NCBI GenBank assembly: GCA_027475525.1
Contig: JAMWFC010000032.1
Coordinates: 2,046,001 to 2,110,000 of the forward strand
DNA from: Macrolepiota albuminosa
Taxonomy: Eukaryota; Basidiomycota; Agaricomycetes; Agaricales; Agaricaceae
Length of the DNA: 64,000 nt
Direction of reading: 5' to 3'
The notes beneath the pieces were generated by a model. That model was not told where the DNA came from, made no database searches, and saw only the letters and a list, made by a program, of their open reading frames with translations. Shown in pieces: positions 43,862-54,520 of this stretch (position 1 is its first letter; every line of letters begins with the position of its first letter). A program made the translations under genes and the position numbers.

Positions 43862-46560
43862 ATGGCTACGTATACTTATACCTACTACCCCACGGGCTAC
43901 CAGACCGACCCATACAGGCACCTGGTTCCCGATCACTACTTCGCACAGACTTCCTGCCCCGTCTACCCACCTCTCCTGTATGAACCCCAATATCTCCACC
44001 GCCACTAGGCCCCTGACCCATCCCTTTATGATCTGGGGCCCTCAGCCAGCTGGGCCCCTCTGCCCAACCTAGCCATGGCATGACCTGTGGAGGTCCCCTT
44101 GTATCGGAGCATCTCTGGGGGCCTGCTGGAGACCCCACCAGTTCCCAGTAGACCTCGCCCGGTACTTCCCAGCGAGGGCCTCTTTGCACCCACCCCCTAC
44201 TATGGTTACCAGCGTCCTGCCCCCCAAACCCAGGGACCTCTCAACTACGACTATCCCCCTCGACACTACCCAACTGCCACCCCACCCGCTCGGACTCCTC
44301 CCTCACCAATGAGACAACGACACCTCGAGGAGTACGAACGGCAACGAGATGAAGTACTATGCTCACTCAGGATCTAGCCAGAGGACTTCGCACAGCGGAC
44401 AAGGGCGCTACTCATGGAATTCAGACACAACAACTTTGCAGGCACTCTGGAGGACTGGGCCATTGCTTGGTCAAATTCGGGGATCGCCTCATGCAAGGAG
44501 AACTCCCGGAGCAGACTATGATAAAGTATAGATGCAACACGATCTTCCGTGAAGAGTTGCAACAACTGCTTGACGAAGTCCACGTGTCCCCCTCTTCTCG
44601 ACCCCTCAACAACTCTGCAGACCCAGGTTGCTCAATTCACATCCAATGGGAACCCCCAGAACCGGCCCTGGCAGCTCCTGCGGTCCCCACTCTGGAGCAA
44701 CAACAATGGGAAGAGCAACAAAACACCTCAGCCATACTATGGTCCCTCAACCTGACAGGAGGGCTATTTGATCAGCCTGCTGCCTGCATGGTAGACTTGT
44801 CGACTTGCCATAGGGCTAACTCCATTCCTAGCACCTTTGAGACCTGGGGACAGCCCCAGAGACCCCTGGAACCACTTCTGCAAACGGACAACACCTGACC
44901 CCTGCCTCTGGCGACCTCTAGTAGACCCCGGGCGGACACCCCTAGCATGGATGACAAGCTGTGCTACATCAACAAGCTCGCTCGCAGCAACAACAAATAA
45001 CACCCTGCACCCGCAACTGCCCCGGTACTGCCCTTCATGTCTGCCCTGGCCCCTCCGGAGCCCAACTTCCATTGCAACCCCCCACCCCACTTCGACTTGT
45101 GGAACCCCCCACGGCCTCCAATGCAAGCGCAACCCTCCTGGGTTGAACGTCCCCCACGCAACCCAGCACCTGACCTGGCACCCAGCCCTTCTCAGACTGA
45201 CCTGACACCACTGAACCCTTCCCGACCGCCTCTGCCACCCCCAGCCAAACCTCGAGGACGACCTCCAGGCCCCCCACCTCCGCCACCCCCTGCATGGAGA
45301 CCTGGGCCTTTCCCTGGTTGGAACAAACCCCTCTGGAACAACGGGCCTCCTGGGCGTGGACCCCCAGGTGAGCCACCCAGAGGAGGCCCTCCAGGCAGGT
45401 GGGGCCCTGCCCTCGGTGCCTTTCCTCCACAAGGAGGGGGAGGGGTAACTATTATTACTACTACTACAATGCTGGCCCCCCTCCCTGCAACGCTGCTGGG
45501 GCGGATAATGCTCGTGACATTCTCGCCCGCAAAGGACGTCTGGACATTTAAAAGCCCGATGCATTCATGGGCTGGGACCCCCAAAAATAGTGTACATTCC
45601 TCACCCAATGTCTTAACACGTTTCAGGTGAAGCCACTCACGTTTCAGGTTGACAGCTCCCAGGTGGCCTTTGCTGCCTTGTACCTCCAGGAGATCACCTT
45701 TGACCACTACATGGCCCTCATCCAGTTCGACCCCAACAACCCAGCACTCTCTCACTAGCAAGCCTTTGTCGATGAGTTTTCCAGGAAGTTTGGGATCTAC
45801 GACACCATGGCCAAGGCCAAGGACAATCTCTTCAACCTCCAAATACGCTCTGAAGAACACTTCACCACCTTCATCGTACGTTTTGAAAAGAAAGCTTACA
45901 AGACAGGTTGGAATTTCCACCGCACACTGCCGCAATGTATAAAGAATGTCTTCCGACTCACCCCGAAACAACCCTCCTACGATGGATACAAGGCCCTTGT
46001 CATGCAGATCAACCAACAAACGCTACTGGGAAGACTGCAGCAAGTATTCAAACTCCCGAGTCCCCTGGAACCCTAAAGGAGGACCCCCATGGCCCTCCGG
46101 CAAAAACTCCAACCCCCAAATTTAAAACCCTGGTCCCCCCATGTTCCTGGGTGGCCAACCCCTGGTAAGTCGCGGCCTACCCATTACTAACCCCAGCAGC
46201 AGCACCCGCCCCCAGGCCCAACTCAACGCTGCTGTGGCCACCAATGACCTGGGCGACATGCCAAGCCCCAAGGAACCCCCAGAAGACCCTGAAGATCCCA
46301 ACTTTGCTGACAAACAGGACAAAGAGGCCCTCCGGGCCAACTGGCTCCAGAAAAAGGAACAACCCTGGATTGAGGTTCTGAAGGATGTGCAGGAATGACA
46401 AAGAAGGGAAGGCGTTTGCATACTCTGCGGTGAGAAAGACCATTTTATCTCTGAGTGCCCCCAACAACAGGTTATGGGACACACCACCTGGACCTTTGAA
46501 GGGGAGGATGCCACCTATGAGTATTTGGAAAACGACCCGGTGATTTAGACCTGGAAGACA
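43862..46560 (+). pseudogene. Gag of gypsy B, broken
   Basis: Starts at 43862 as a Tyr/Pro-rich stretch (ATYTYTYYPTGYQTDPYRH). After a long Pro-rich part (45037-45470) comes the capsid-like region KPDAFMGWDPQK, VDSSQVAFAALYLQEITFDHYM, FVDEFSRKFGIYDTMAKAKD and HFTTFIVRFEKKAYKTGWN. The zinc knuckle CILCGEKDHFISEC (46417-46458, CX2CX4HX4C) is intact. At least a dozen stops and shifts interrupt it. Confidence 0.8.
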
Positions 46561-47129
46561 CCCTAAATCGCAGAATCGACCCTGACGTCTTCTCCACCCT
46601 GGTTTCCCATCTTTGCTCCATGACACTCACACAGGACACCCTCACGGCTTACCTACCCTCCCACTCCTCGCACTCCCTCCTCCTCAAAACCTGCCTCACC
46701 CCCTCCAGAACCCCCCTCAATACCCTCGTCAACAGTAGCATCACAGACAACTTTATCAATGAGGCATGGTCTACCTTCGCCCCGGAACCTGCTCAGTGAC
46801 TCCCGGTCCCAGTGCAACTCTGCCTCTTTGATGGAGACACCTCTATAGCAGGGGACGTCACTCACTTCATGCGTATGCCTGTTACTTTCACCAACGGACA
46901 GACTCACACCCTCCGGATATTGGTAACTAAACTCCACCCCTCCGCACTCCTGGTCTTGGAGCTTCCATGGCTCTGAGACACCAACCCCCACATTGACTGG
47001 CAACATCTTACCCTTCGCCTGACCCAGGAACCGACACCTAACAACCAGCAACTCCCCTTTGATATCCCCCCCTCTCTGAACCCAACTCCAAAGGACCCCC
47101 TGAACGGGCCCCCACCACCCCCCAGATTC

Positions 47130-48551
47130 CAGTCCCGCTCATCTCAATCCTTCGTCATCAATGCCAGGTTGGATGGTGCCCCAGGACTGATATTGGCCCT
47201 CATTGACAGCGGAGCCACCAGAGTTTTCATTAGCAATGTCCTTGACCTTCCCCATGACTCCCTCAACTAACCTCTCTGCCTGCAATGCCTCGATGGCACC
47301 CTCTCCTCCTCTGGCCCCATCCAGAGGTCTTACTCGGGACGTGTGACCCTGGACAACAACTACAAGTTCACCTCCAATTCCCTGGTCACACGACTTCACA
47401 AATCAACCCCAATGGTGCTGGGACTACTCTGGCTATGTGACACAAACCCCAACATCGATTGGAGGATGCTCACCATGACCTTCCTGGGACCTGAAGACCA
47501 CCCTATGACCGCCGTGCACCTCCGGGCCCTAGGAAGCAACCCGGTGCCCGACACCCCCGGGGCGGCAGCCGCACCCCCCACGCATACGCCACCAATGCTC
47601 GTCCAAACCCGCAAGGCCCCTGATCAATCCTCAAACATTCCTCAGAACAGGTACAAAGGGCCGAACTACCTGGGCCGGTCTTGGACACACGTCAAACCCA
47701 CTCCAGCTGATGCATCCACGACCCCGATTGACCCGAACACACTTGACATTAGGATCATTGGAGCCACCCTCTTCACCTGCCTCATGAAGGACAGAACCAC
47801 CACGTTTCAGCTACACACCTCGCCATCTCTCCTGGAAGAACACCTACAAGAGGATGCTATCCCCCCAGAAAAGAAAACTGAGGAGCAGATCCTCCGAAAA
47901 GTAGTTCTCCCAGAGTATCACGAATTCGCTGACATATTCTCTGAAGGAGACGCTAAGGAGATTCCCCCTCACTGCCCCTATGACCATACGATTGACCTTG
48001 AGGAAGGAGCTGCCCCTCTATTTGGCAAGGTATACAACATGTCGGAAGTTGAACTCCGGGCCCTCAAGGACTACCTCAATGAAATGCTCAGGAAGGGATT
48101 CATCCGACCCTCTGCTTCCGCTGCTGGAGCCCCAGTTCTATTTGCCAAGAAGAAGGACAGTTTGCTCCGACTCTGCGTCGACTACCGGGGACTCAATAAA
48201 ATCACCAAGAAGAACCGCTATCCGCTCCCACTCATCGGCAATCTGGTCGATCGACTTTGCAGTGCCAAGGTTTACACGACAATCGACCTCTGCTCCGGCT
48301 ACAACAATGTCTGCATCGCCCCAGGACATGAGTGGAAAACCGCATTCCGCACATGGTATGGTCTGTTTGAGTACCTTGTGATGCCTTTCGGAATGACTAA
48401 CTCCCCCGCCATGTTCCAATACTTCATAAATGACATCTTTCATGACATGAGCAACGTTTTTGTGATTGTCTACTTGGACAATATCCTCATTTACTCTGAC
48501 TTGAGGGAGGACCACCAGAAGCATGTCTGGCAGGTCCTTGGACGCCTCTAG
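47130..48551 (+). pseudogene. Protease and reverse transcriptase of gypsy B
   Basis: Protease has ALIDSGATRVFIS (47196-47234). RT is open for 402 codons (47343-48551): EYHEFADIFSEGDAKEIPPH, PLPLIGNLVDRLCSAKVYTTID, YLVMPFGMTNSPAMFQYFIND. The active site reads YLDNILIYSD near 48471 where YLDD is required, so the second catalytic Asp is Asn (GAC to AAC). A stop at 48549 (TAG for Gln, CAG) cuts it from RNase H. Confidence 0.85.
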
Positions 48552-49271
48552 GAGCACAACCTCCACGCCAAACCTGAGAAATGTTCATTCCACATGGAAG
48601 AGGTTGAGTATCTTGGCATCATCATATCTCCAAATGGCGTTTGCATAGACCTCCACAAGGTCGAGGCCATTGTCAACTGGCCGCAACCCCGGAATGTCAA
48701 GGAAGTACAATCCTTCTTGGGTTTTGCTCATTTCTACCAGAGGTTTATAGATAACTACTCCGGTATCATGAAACCCCTCAACTGGCTCACATGCAAGGAC
48801 ATTGCATGGAACTGGAACAGTAAGTGTCAGAGCATCTTTAACCTGCTCAAGGAGGCTTTCACAGCCATCCCCATACTCTGGCACTATGACCCCGCCCTCC
48901 TGATCATCCTAGAATGTGACGCCTCCGACTACGCCATTGCCAGAATCCTCTCGCAGATGGGATCTGATGGTGGGGAGCCCCGGCCAGTCGCCTTCTACAC
49001 CCTGTCCATGATTGACGCCGAGCTCAACTACAACATCTATGACAAGGAGCTCCTCACCATCGTCAAAGTCTTCAAACAATGGCAAGCCTACCTCAAGAGA
49101 GCCCAGCACCGGATCCAAGTCTACTCAGATTACAACAACCTGCAGTACTTCACCACGACCAAGCAACTCAGTCGACAGCAGGCCCAATGGTACAAGATCC
49201 TCTCAGAGTATGACTTCACAATCCAGTACTGCCTGGGACGACTTGGAGCTAAATCCAATGCCCTTACCTGA
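48552..49271 (+). pseudogene. RT thumb/connection and RNase H of gypsy B
   Basis: HNLHAKPEKCSFHMEEVEYL and VQSFLGFAHFYQRFIDNYS are the RT end and connection. RNase H shows LIILECDASDYAIARILSQ, FYTLSMIDAELNYNIYDKEL and VYSDYNNLQYFTTTKQL. The region is open over 225 codons and ends in CLGRLGAKSNALT-stop, where P-D-ALSRR is usual. Confidence 0.85.
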
Positions 49272-50810
49272 TGACCGGACGTCTATCCCAAGAAGTCATT
49301 CGAGGCGGAATGCAATGCATTTAATTATCGTGTAGTGATCCCTCCTGAACATCTGAATGCCGTACTGATTCTAAATGACAAAGAGACTCTGAGTCAGATC
49401 TACCGTGCCCCCCAAGACAAGTACTTCACCAACCATGACCCCTGCGACCCCCCCAACAGAACTGACTGGGACCCCACCTTTTTCTTGTCCCCTGACAAAA
49501 AGCTCCTCCTCCGGGACGGCCACATCTACATCCTGGATCATGCCTGACTTTACTACAATGTTCTCCACCAACACCACAACCACAAGCTCCGGGGACACCC
49601 TGAGATCCGTAAGACTCTCCAGCTTATCTCCTGGACTTACTTTTGGCCAGGGTTGAAGAAGGACGCAACCCACTACATTTGATCATGCAAACCCTGCCTC
49701 TGGGCTAAGATCCCCCGATACCGACCCTATGGACTCCCAAAGCCCTTGCTGGTCGGATGATGCCCCTGGTCCTCCATATCCCTGGATCACATCATTGAAC
49801 TCCCAGAATCTGAAGGGTCCGATGCCATTCTTGTTGTTGTGTGTAGGCTAACCAAACAGAGCATCTTCCTACCCTGCCACATCATGGACACCACCCTGAA
49901 CTTTGCCCAGCTATTCCTCGAGCATGTCTTTGCCAAACACAGACTCCCAGACAATATTGTCTCCAAGCATGGCCCACTCTTTGTGTCCAAGTTTTGGACT
50001 TCCCAATGTAAGGCCTTTAAAGTAAAGACTAACCTCTCTACCGCCTACTACCCCAAAACCGATGGTCAAACCAAAAGGGTCAACCAGTCTCTCGAGCAAT
50101 ACCTCTGGCTGTACGTCAACTACTTGCAGGACGACTGGCGCGCTGAGCTCCCCCTGGCTGAGTTCACCTACAACAACATGCTGCACTCTGCCACCAGGGT
50201 ATCGCCCTTCTTTGCCAACAAGGGATATCACCCCTGATTGACACTTTCACTCTGGGACATCCCATTGCACGCCGCCCACGAGGTCGCCTGGGATCTTCAG
50301 TCCCTTCACGAGTTCCTCCAGGAGGAAATTGACACTGCAAACCAGGTCTATGTGAAATGCCAATCGGAAATGGGAAGACACTCCTGACTGGACCCCCGGG
50401 ACAAAGGTGTGGTTAGATCGACACCACCTCCGCACCTGCCGGCCCTCCCCAAAACTCGATCATAAGCACCTTGGCCTGTTCAAGATTTTGAAGAAAGTCT
50501 CATCCCACGCCTACAAGATTAAGCTCCCCCCAGGACTTAAAGGTCTGCACCCGGTATTCCACGTCCACCTCCTGGAACAACAACTCCTGGATCCCTTCTC
50601 CGAACGATGCCCCAAACCCCCTCCCCCGGTCGAGGTCAAAGATGAGTACCACTGCAAAGTTGAAGACATCCTCGACTCCTGGAACATTCATGGACGACTC
50701 TACTTCCTCATACAATGGAAGGGATACGGTCCAGAGGACAACACTTGAAAACCGCGCTGGAACCTCAAAGGCGCCCTTGACAAACTCCGGGACTTCCAGC
50801 AATAGCATCC
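49272..50810 (+). pseudogene. Integrase with C-terminal chromodomain of gypsy B
   Basis: The zinc part is HNHKLRGHPEIRKTLQLIS, with a stop before CKPC. Catalytic region: first Asp kept in SLDHIIELP. The second site reads VSKHGPLFVSKFW where SDRG is usual, so Asp became Lys. The third reads TKRVNQSLEQYL where TERVNQ is usual, so Glu became Lys. The chromodomain HCKVEDILDSWNIHGRLYF plus IQWKGYGPEDNT lies at 50650-50748, followed by a stop where Trp is expected. Chromodomains steer integration to methylated histone H3. Dead by three independent lesions. Confidence 0.85.
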
Positions 50811-51135
50811 AGGAAACGACCCTCCTGGGCGCAGGACTCACAGATAGCAGTAGTGGGCATAACCTCCACCTCTGGGCTTAGTAGAGATTCAACTCCCATG
50901 TATATTTTCTGCTCTCCCTCTCCTTACTTTACTCTTCTAATACCTTTAACAAGACCAACAATTACCTCCCATGGTAGTGCCTGGAGTCTGGGCAAGGTAC
51001 CTATTCCCAGCTTTTTACTACATTACTTACGCTACTTTTCTGACTAAAAGACCAATTATATACATTTTTTTATAGCTACACTATTCTACAGTACCAGACC
51101 GGAACAAGAAGCAACAAACAAACAAAGACAAGACA

Positions 51136-52149
51136 AAATTACCGACCCTCGCTCCCTCGCTCCCTGGGCCAACCCTGAAACTCCTCCCCCACCCCCCCTG
51201 GACTATGCTCCTGCAGCGTTTCCTCCACCAGCTGCTCCCAGGACGGGAGAGGCTCCCCCTCATCCAGGACCCTCTCAAACCACAACTCTGAGGCAGGCAT
51301 GTTCCTCCGTCAATGTGCCGCCACCATCTGCCCCAGCAGGCCGAGGCACCACTCTCTGAATGGCCACCTCCTCTCTCATCCCCTCCTCACGCTCTCTCTG
51401 CCCCTGCTCAGCCTGCTTCAAGCGCTCCTGCAGAGCCCCAACATCGACGCCTAGGGGCCTCCTGGACAAGAAGGAGAATACTGCTGGGGAAAGATATGGC
51501 AGGGAAACCGGGGGCGGGGTCTCAGAGGGCAGTTGCACCCTCTTCAAAGGCCCTGGGGAAGGGCTCAGCAATGCCCGCTGCTTCCCCTTATCAGGGCGCC
51601 CCCCGCACCCCTCCCAGGTCACCCGGCATGTGATGAGGACCATGGGCCAGCCCTGGCTCCCCACCCAAAGGGCACCTCCACTCCCTGACTCCCCTCAGAA
51701 TCCGCCGCGGGCGCCTCCCCCACCGGCTCCACCGCGGGCGCCTCCCCCACCGGCTCCACCGCAGGCGCCTCCCCCACCGGCTCCACCGCGGGCGCCTCCC
51801 CCACCGGCTCCACCACCCAGTCCCGCTCCTTGACCCCTATCCTCCAGGTGACTCTCCCCAGCGGCCACTCCTGCTCCTAAGAGACACAACATGCCCTCCA
51901 TAGTGCCGACACAGAACATCGCTCATGGTTGAGGCGGCATGCCTCACACACGGATGTGTCCCAGCGGGACAAGGGGCCTGGAACCTCAAACAGACAGGAG
52001 ACCACCTGTCGAGCGCAGTGCAAGCACTGCACCAGAGTCAGCAAAGAGACCAGAGGTAGAAAACCACTCACCAGTCCGCTACTCATGCACCAGGCATGGG
52101 CAGATAGACTCCGGCGCCTCTCCAGGGCCTTCCCAAACAGCTCCTGCAT
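51136..52149 (-). pseudogene. Antisense cysteine-cluster gene of gypsy B, decayed
   Basis: Exon 1 from 52149 (MQELFGKALERRRS) to 52072 and exon 2 from 52026 join in phase across a 45-bp intron (GTGAGT...GTGCAG). Exon 2 begins with six cysteines CX2CX6C-X15-CX2CX6C (CLHCARQVVSC, CEACRLNHERC, 52026-51916), a zinc-cluster-like spacing. A TAG follows where Trp fits. Then WPLGRVTWRIGVKERDWV, four VEPVGEAPA repeats, and a coiled coil LQERLKQAEQGQREREEGMREEV (about 51350-51480). A further open piece (WFERVLDEGEPLPSWEQL) may be a second gene. Position, strand and order match gene a of gypsy A. Function unknown. Confidence 0.6.
51705..51812. repeat. Four 27-bp tandem repeats
   Basis: Unit ccgcgggcgcctcccccacc plus ggctcca, four times, nearly identical (one c-to-a change in unit 3). 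On the minus strand it codes VEPVGEAPA repeats in the antisense gene of gypsy B. Confidence 0.95.
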
Positions 52150-52225
52150 CACGTCCACCCATGCAACACATTGATTTTCTGGGACCTCTGAAACGGTCCC
52201 TACCGCCATTCCAGAACAACAAAAA

Positions 52226-52498
52226 CGGAGGGCAGCATGCAATCAATTGACGTGGAGAGAGCTGTGATGCGTGATGTGTGATGGCTGGAAGTGAGTTGTG
52301 TAATCCGATCATTGATGGCAGTTGATCCTGGGGTCCATGATGCAGGGTTTCCAGGGGGGCTGGCTGATGGCGGTCTTTAATGCATGTGATGGCGGCGTCG
52401 GCAGCTGTAGAGGCGGGGCGTGTTGTGGGGTTGACAAAAGAGGGTCCTGGAGCTCCGGAGATGTCCCAGGAAGGTTCCAGAGAGGAGGGGTCATGACA
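52226..52498 (-). repeat. Truncated LTR-B (copy 3)
   Basis: Minus-strand start TGTCATGACCCCTCCTCTCTGG at 52498, running to caatcaattgacgtgg near 52226 and then lost. It borders the antisense gene of gypsy B. Confidence 0.85.
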
Positions 52499-53488
52499 CC
52501 TTCTGGATCAAATGTACAATTGTATTGGACTTGTTAAAAAAAGACTGATTGGATGATGAGGAGGAATTAAATGAATTTATCAACAATAACGAGCATGAAA
52601 ATGCATAAACTGAGTAAATATAATTAAGATAATTTATTGTATGGGCTGTGAACAACCATAGGATATGAAGGGTTGTCTACAGACTGAGAAGAGGTAGTAT
52701 CATCAATTATATCTGCAGGATCAGATATTATAGAAGGAGAATTGTTGTCTGTAACAAACATAGTATTTGCAACTGTTATATTATTAATAAATGAGGTTGG
52801 TTGTGAAGGAATAGATGCAGCAATTAAAGAATTATTTTGAATTAGTGGAGGCATGTCATTATCTGCAATTGGCATGTTTCCAATAAAAGAAGTTGGTGAT
52901 AATTGAGAAGAACTAACAATTGGAGATAAAACTTCTTTGTCAATTGGAAATGGCACAGTGTTAGTCAACTTACAAAATAAAAATAATTTCAACAGCATAG
53001 AGACAATGTTTAAAATGTGAGTATTCTCAACAACTAATAATGGTGCAGCCTACAAGATGGAGACAATTGAGACAGTGTAAATACAATGTTTAAAGCATGA
53101 GTATCATTAACAACTGATAACAGCATGGTGTTGATCAACCTATGAGATGGAGACAATTGAAACAATATAAACATGGTGTTTGAGGCATGAATATCATTAA
53201 CAACCAGCAATAACATGCTGCGATTCAAAATATGTAGTAGATAATGTAGATGCAGATAACAAATAGAAAAGGGTAAATTGCTATAAGAAATTTCAGATAT
53301 TTGTTCAATTTCTGAGTCATGAGGAGCTGTCAATAGACAGAAAGAACTAGGAATTTCTTCAACTAAATACAACTCCTTTTAAATCTTAAAATGCTACAGC
53401 AAGTTCATGAATAAGGTCACATCTCAATATAGCACAAAACAGAACCTTCTACAATGTCCTGTCTGCTTTTATAATAGCAGGTAGACGT
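52499..53488. other. AT-rich stretch with low-complexity minus-strand frames
   Basis: Two minus-strand frames (52998-52624 and 53372-53034) are rich in Ser, Asn, Ile and Leu and have no motif; they look like decayed sequence. A diverged tandem repeat lies at 53005-53225. Confidence 0.4.
53005..53225. repeat. Diverged tandem repeat, units about 80-90 bp
   Basis: Units begin acaatgtttaaa(at/gc)(g)tgagtat and contain caacaact(a/g)ataa and gatggagacaattga. Three partial copies with many substitutions. Confidence 0.7.
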
Positions 53489-54520
53489 TGATAGGCTTTT
53501 ACTTGGACTGAGCGCATCAAGGGATATTATAAGTTGACCAACACTTGACATACTGGAGACTCTAGCGACCAGTTTGAATATAGAGCAGCCCTAGCTCTAT
53601 CGCTCTGTTTGCAGGACTTATCCATTTACCCTAATCACCAGTTATCAGTCTTTCAGCGCATTCTATTCATCTACTTCAAAGATCAAGGAGGCTCAGAACT
53701 TATAGCGCTAATGCAATGGCAGAGAGTTGACTCTGACTAAACTCCAATCAATATTGAAAGGGGTTAGCAGTTGGCACTGTCAATCACCAAGGCACCTCAA
53801 TCAGAAGTCTAAAGGAATCAATGACGACAAGACAGGATACATGCAGACCCAACATTCAAATTTATCAAAAGATGGTACAATATTTAGCACTAGGATTAGC
53901 GCTCACAGCATCTGTCAAGGATTTTCTGACCATACCTTGGAATAGCCTAACCAATTAAATTACATCAAAAAATGAGCAGACTCATACAATTTCTAAGTAG
54001 TTTTAGAGTTGCTGTTGATCACCGTTACCCATATGCTGCAGGTTGCCATTAGCTACAACCACGAGGAGAGGTGCTAATTGGTAGTGCTGCCAATGGACTT
54101 ATTTTTGGAAATACAGTAGTGCATAGTATAAAGGCTAGCTACTTTACATGTATATAACAACGAATTGTAACCTCTTAAGCATCCAGTTATACTTAGCATT
54201 CAAATTACGCTAACTTTGCCTGACTTTGTCACTAAGTTTGGTGCTAGCTTTGTCTATCTCATCTTTGTCGTTTATAGTGCCATCTACAGGCACACTACGC
54301 TGCACTATTTGTCTTCTTTTCTATATCTTTGCTTAAACTATGACATTTACTATTTGCTAGATAGCACTCAAGGTGCTATCATCTAGCGCATTGTTCTATC
54401 ACATCTGCTCAAGCATACCAGGACCCTGCCGGGACTCCTCACAACCCTGCATGCCAGGCGCTGGAGATGGCATTGTACTGTGTATATATCCAGCACACCC
54501 AGCCACAATTGGCATTATCA
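53489..54520 (+). repeat. Solo LTR-A, decayed
   Basis: TGATAGGCTTTTACTTGG to TTGGCATTATCA, 1032 bp, flanked by ACGT/ACAT (4-bp target duplication with one G-to-A change). Most CpG sites of the intact LTR appear as TpG or CpA. Confidence 0.9.

Larger units (their letters stand above)
43862..52225 (+). mobile_element. Degenerate Ty3/gypsy chromovirus 'B'
   Basis: Plus-strand gag, protease, RT, RNase H, integrase and chromodomain (43862-50810) are followed by an antisense gene (51.1-52.15 kb), the same arrangement as in gypsy A. No flanking LTR pair was found: the left side is AT-rich decayed DNA and the right side ends in a truncated minus-strand LTR-B. G-to-A and C-to-T changes hit most catalytic sites. 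It is GC-rich compared with its surroundings. Confidence 0.82.

Noticed and set aside
45192..46019. 275-codon minus-strand frame opposite gypsy B gag
   Set aside because: Gly/Pro-rich mirror of the Pro-rich gag linker; the sense strand carries recognisable gag motifs.
43862..52498. LTR-B copies 2 and 3 as the LTR pair of gypsy B
   Set aside because: Both are on the minus strand while gypsy B reads plus; copy 2 is a perfect solo LTR with its own target duplication more than 1.2 kb away, and copy 3 is truncated.
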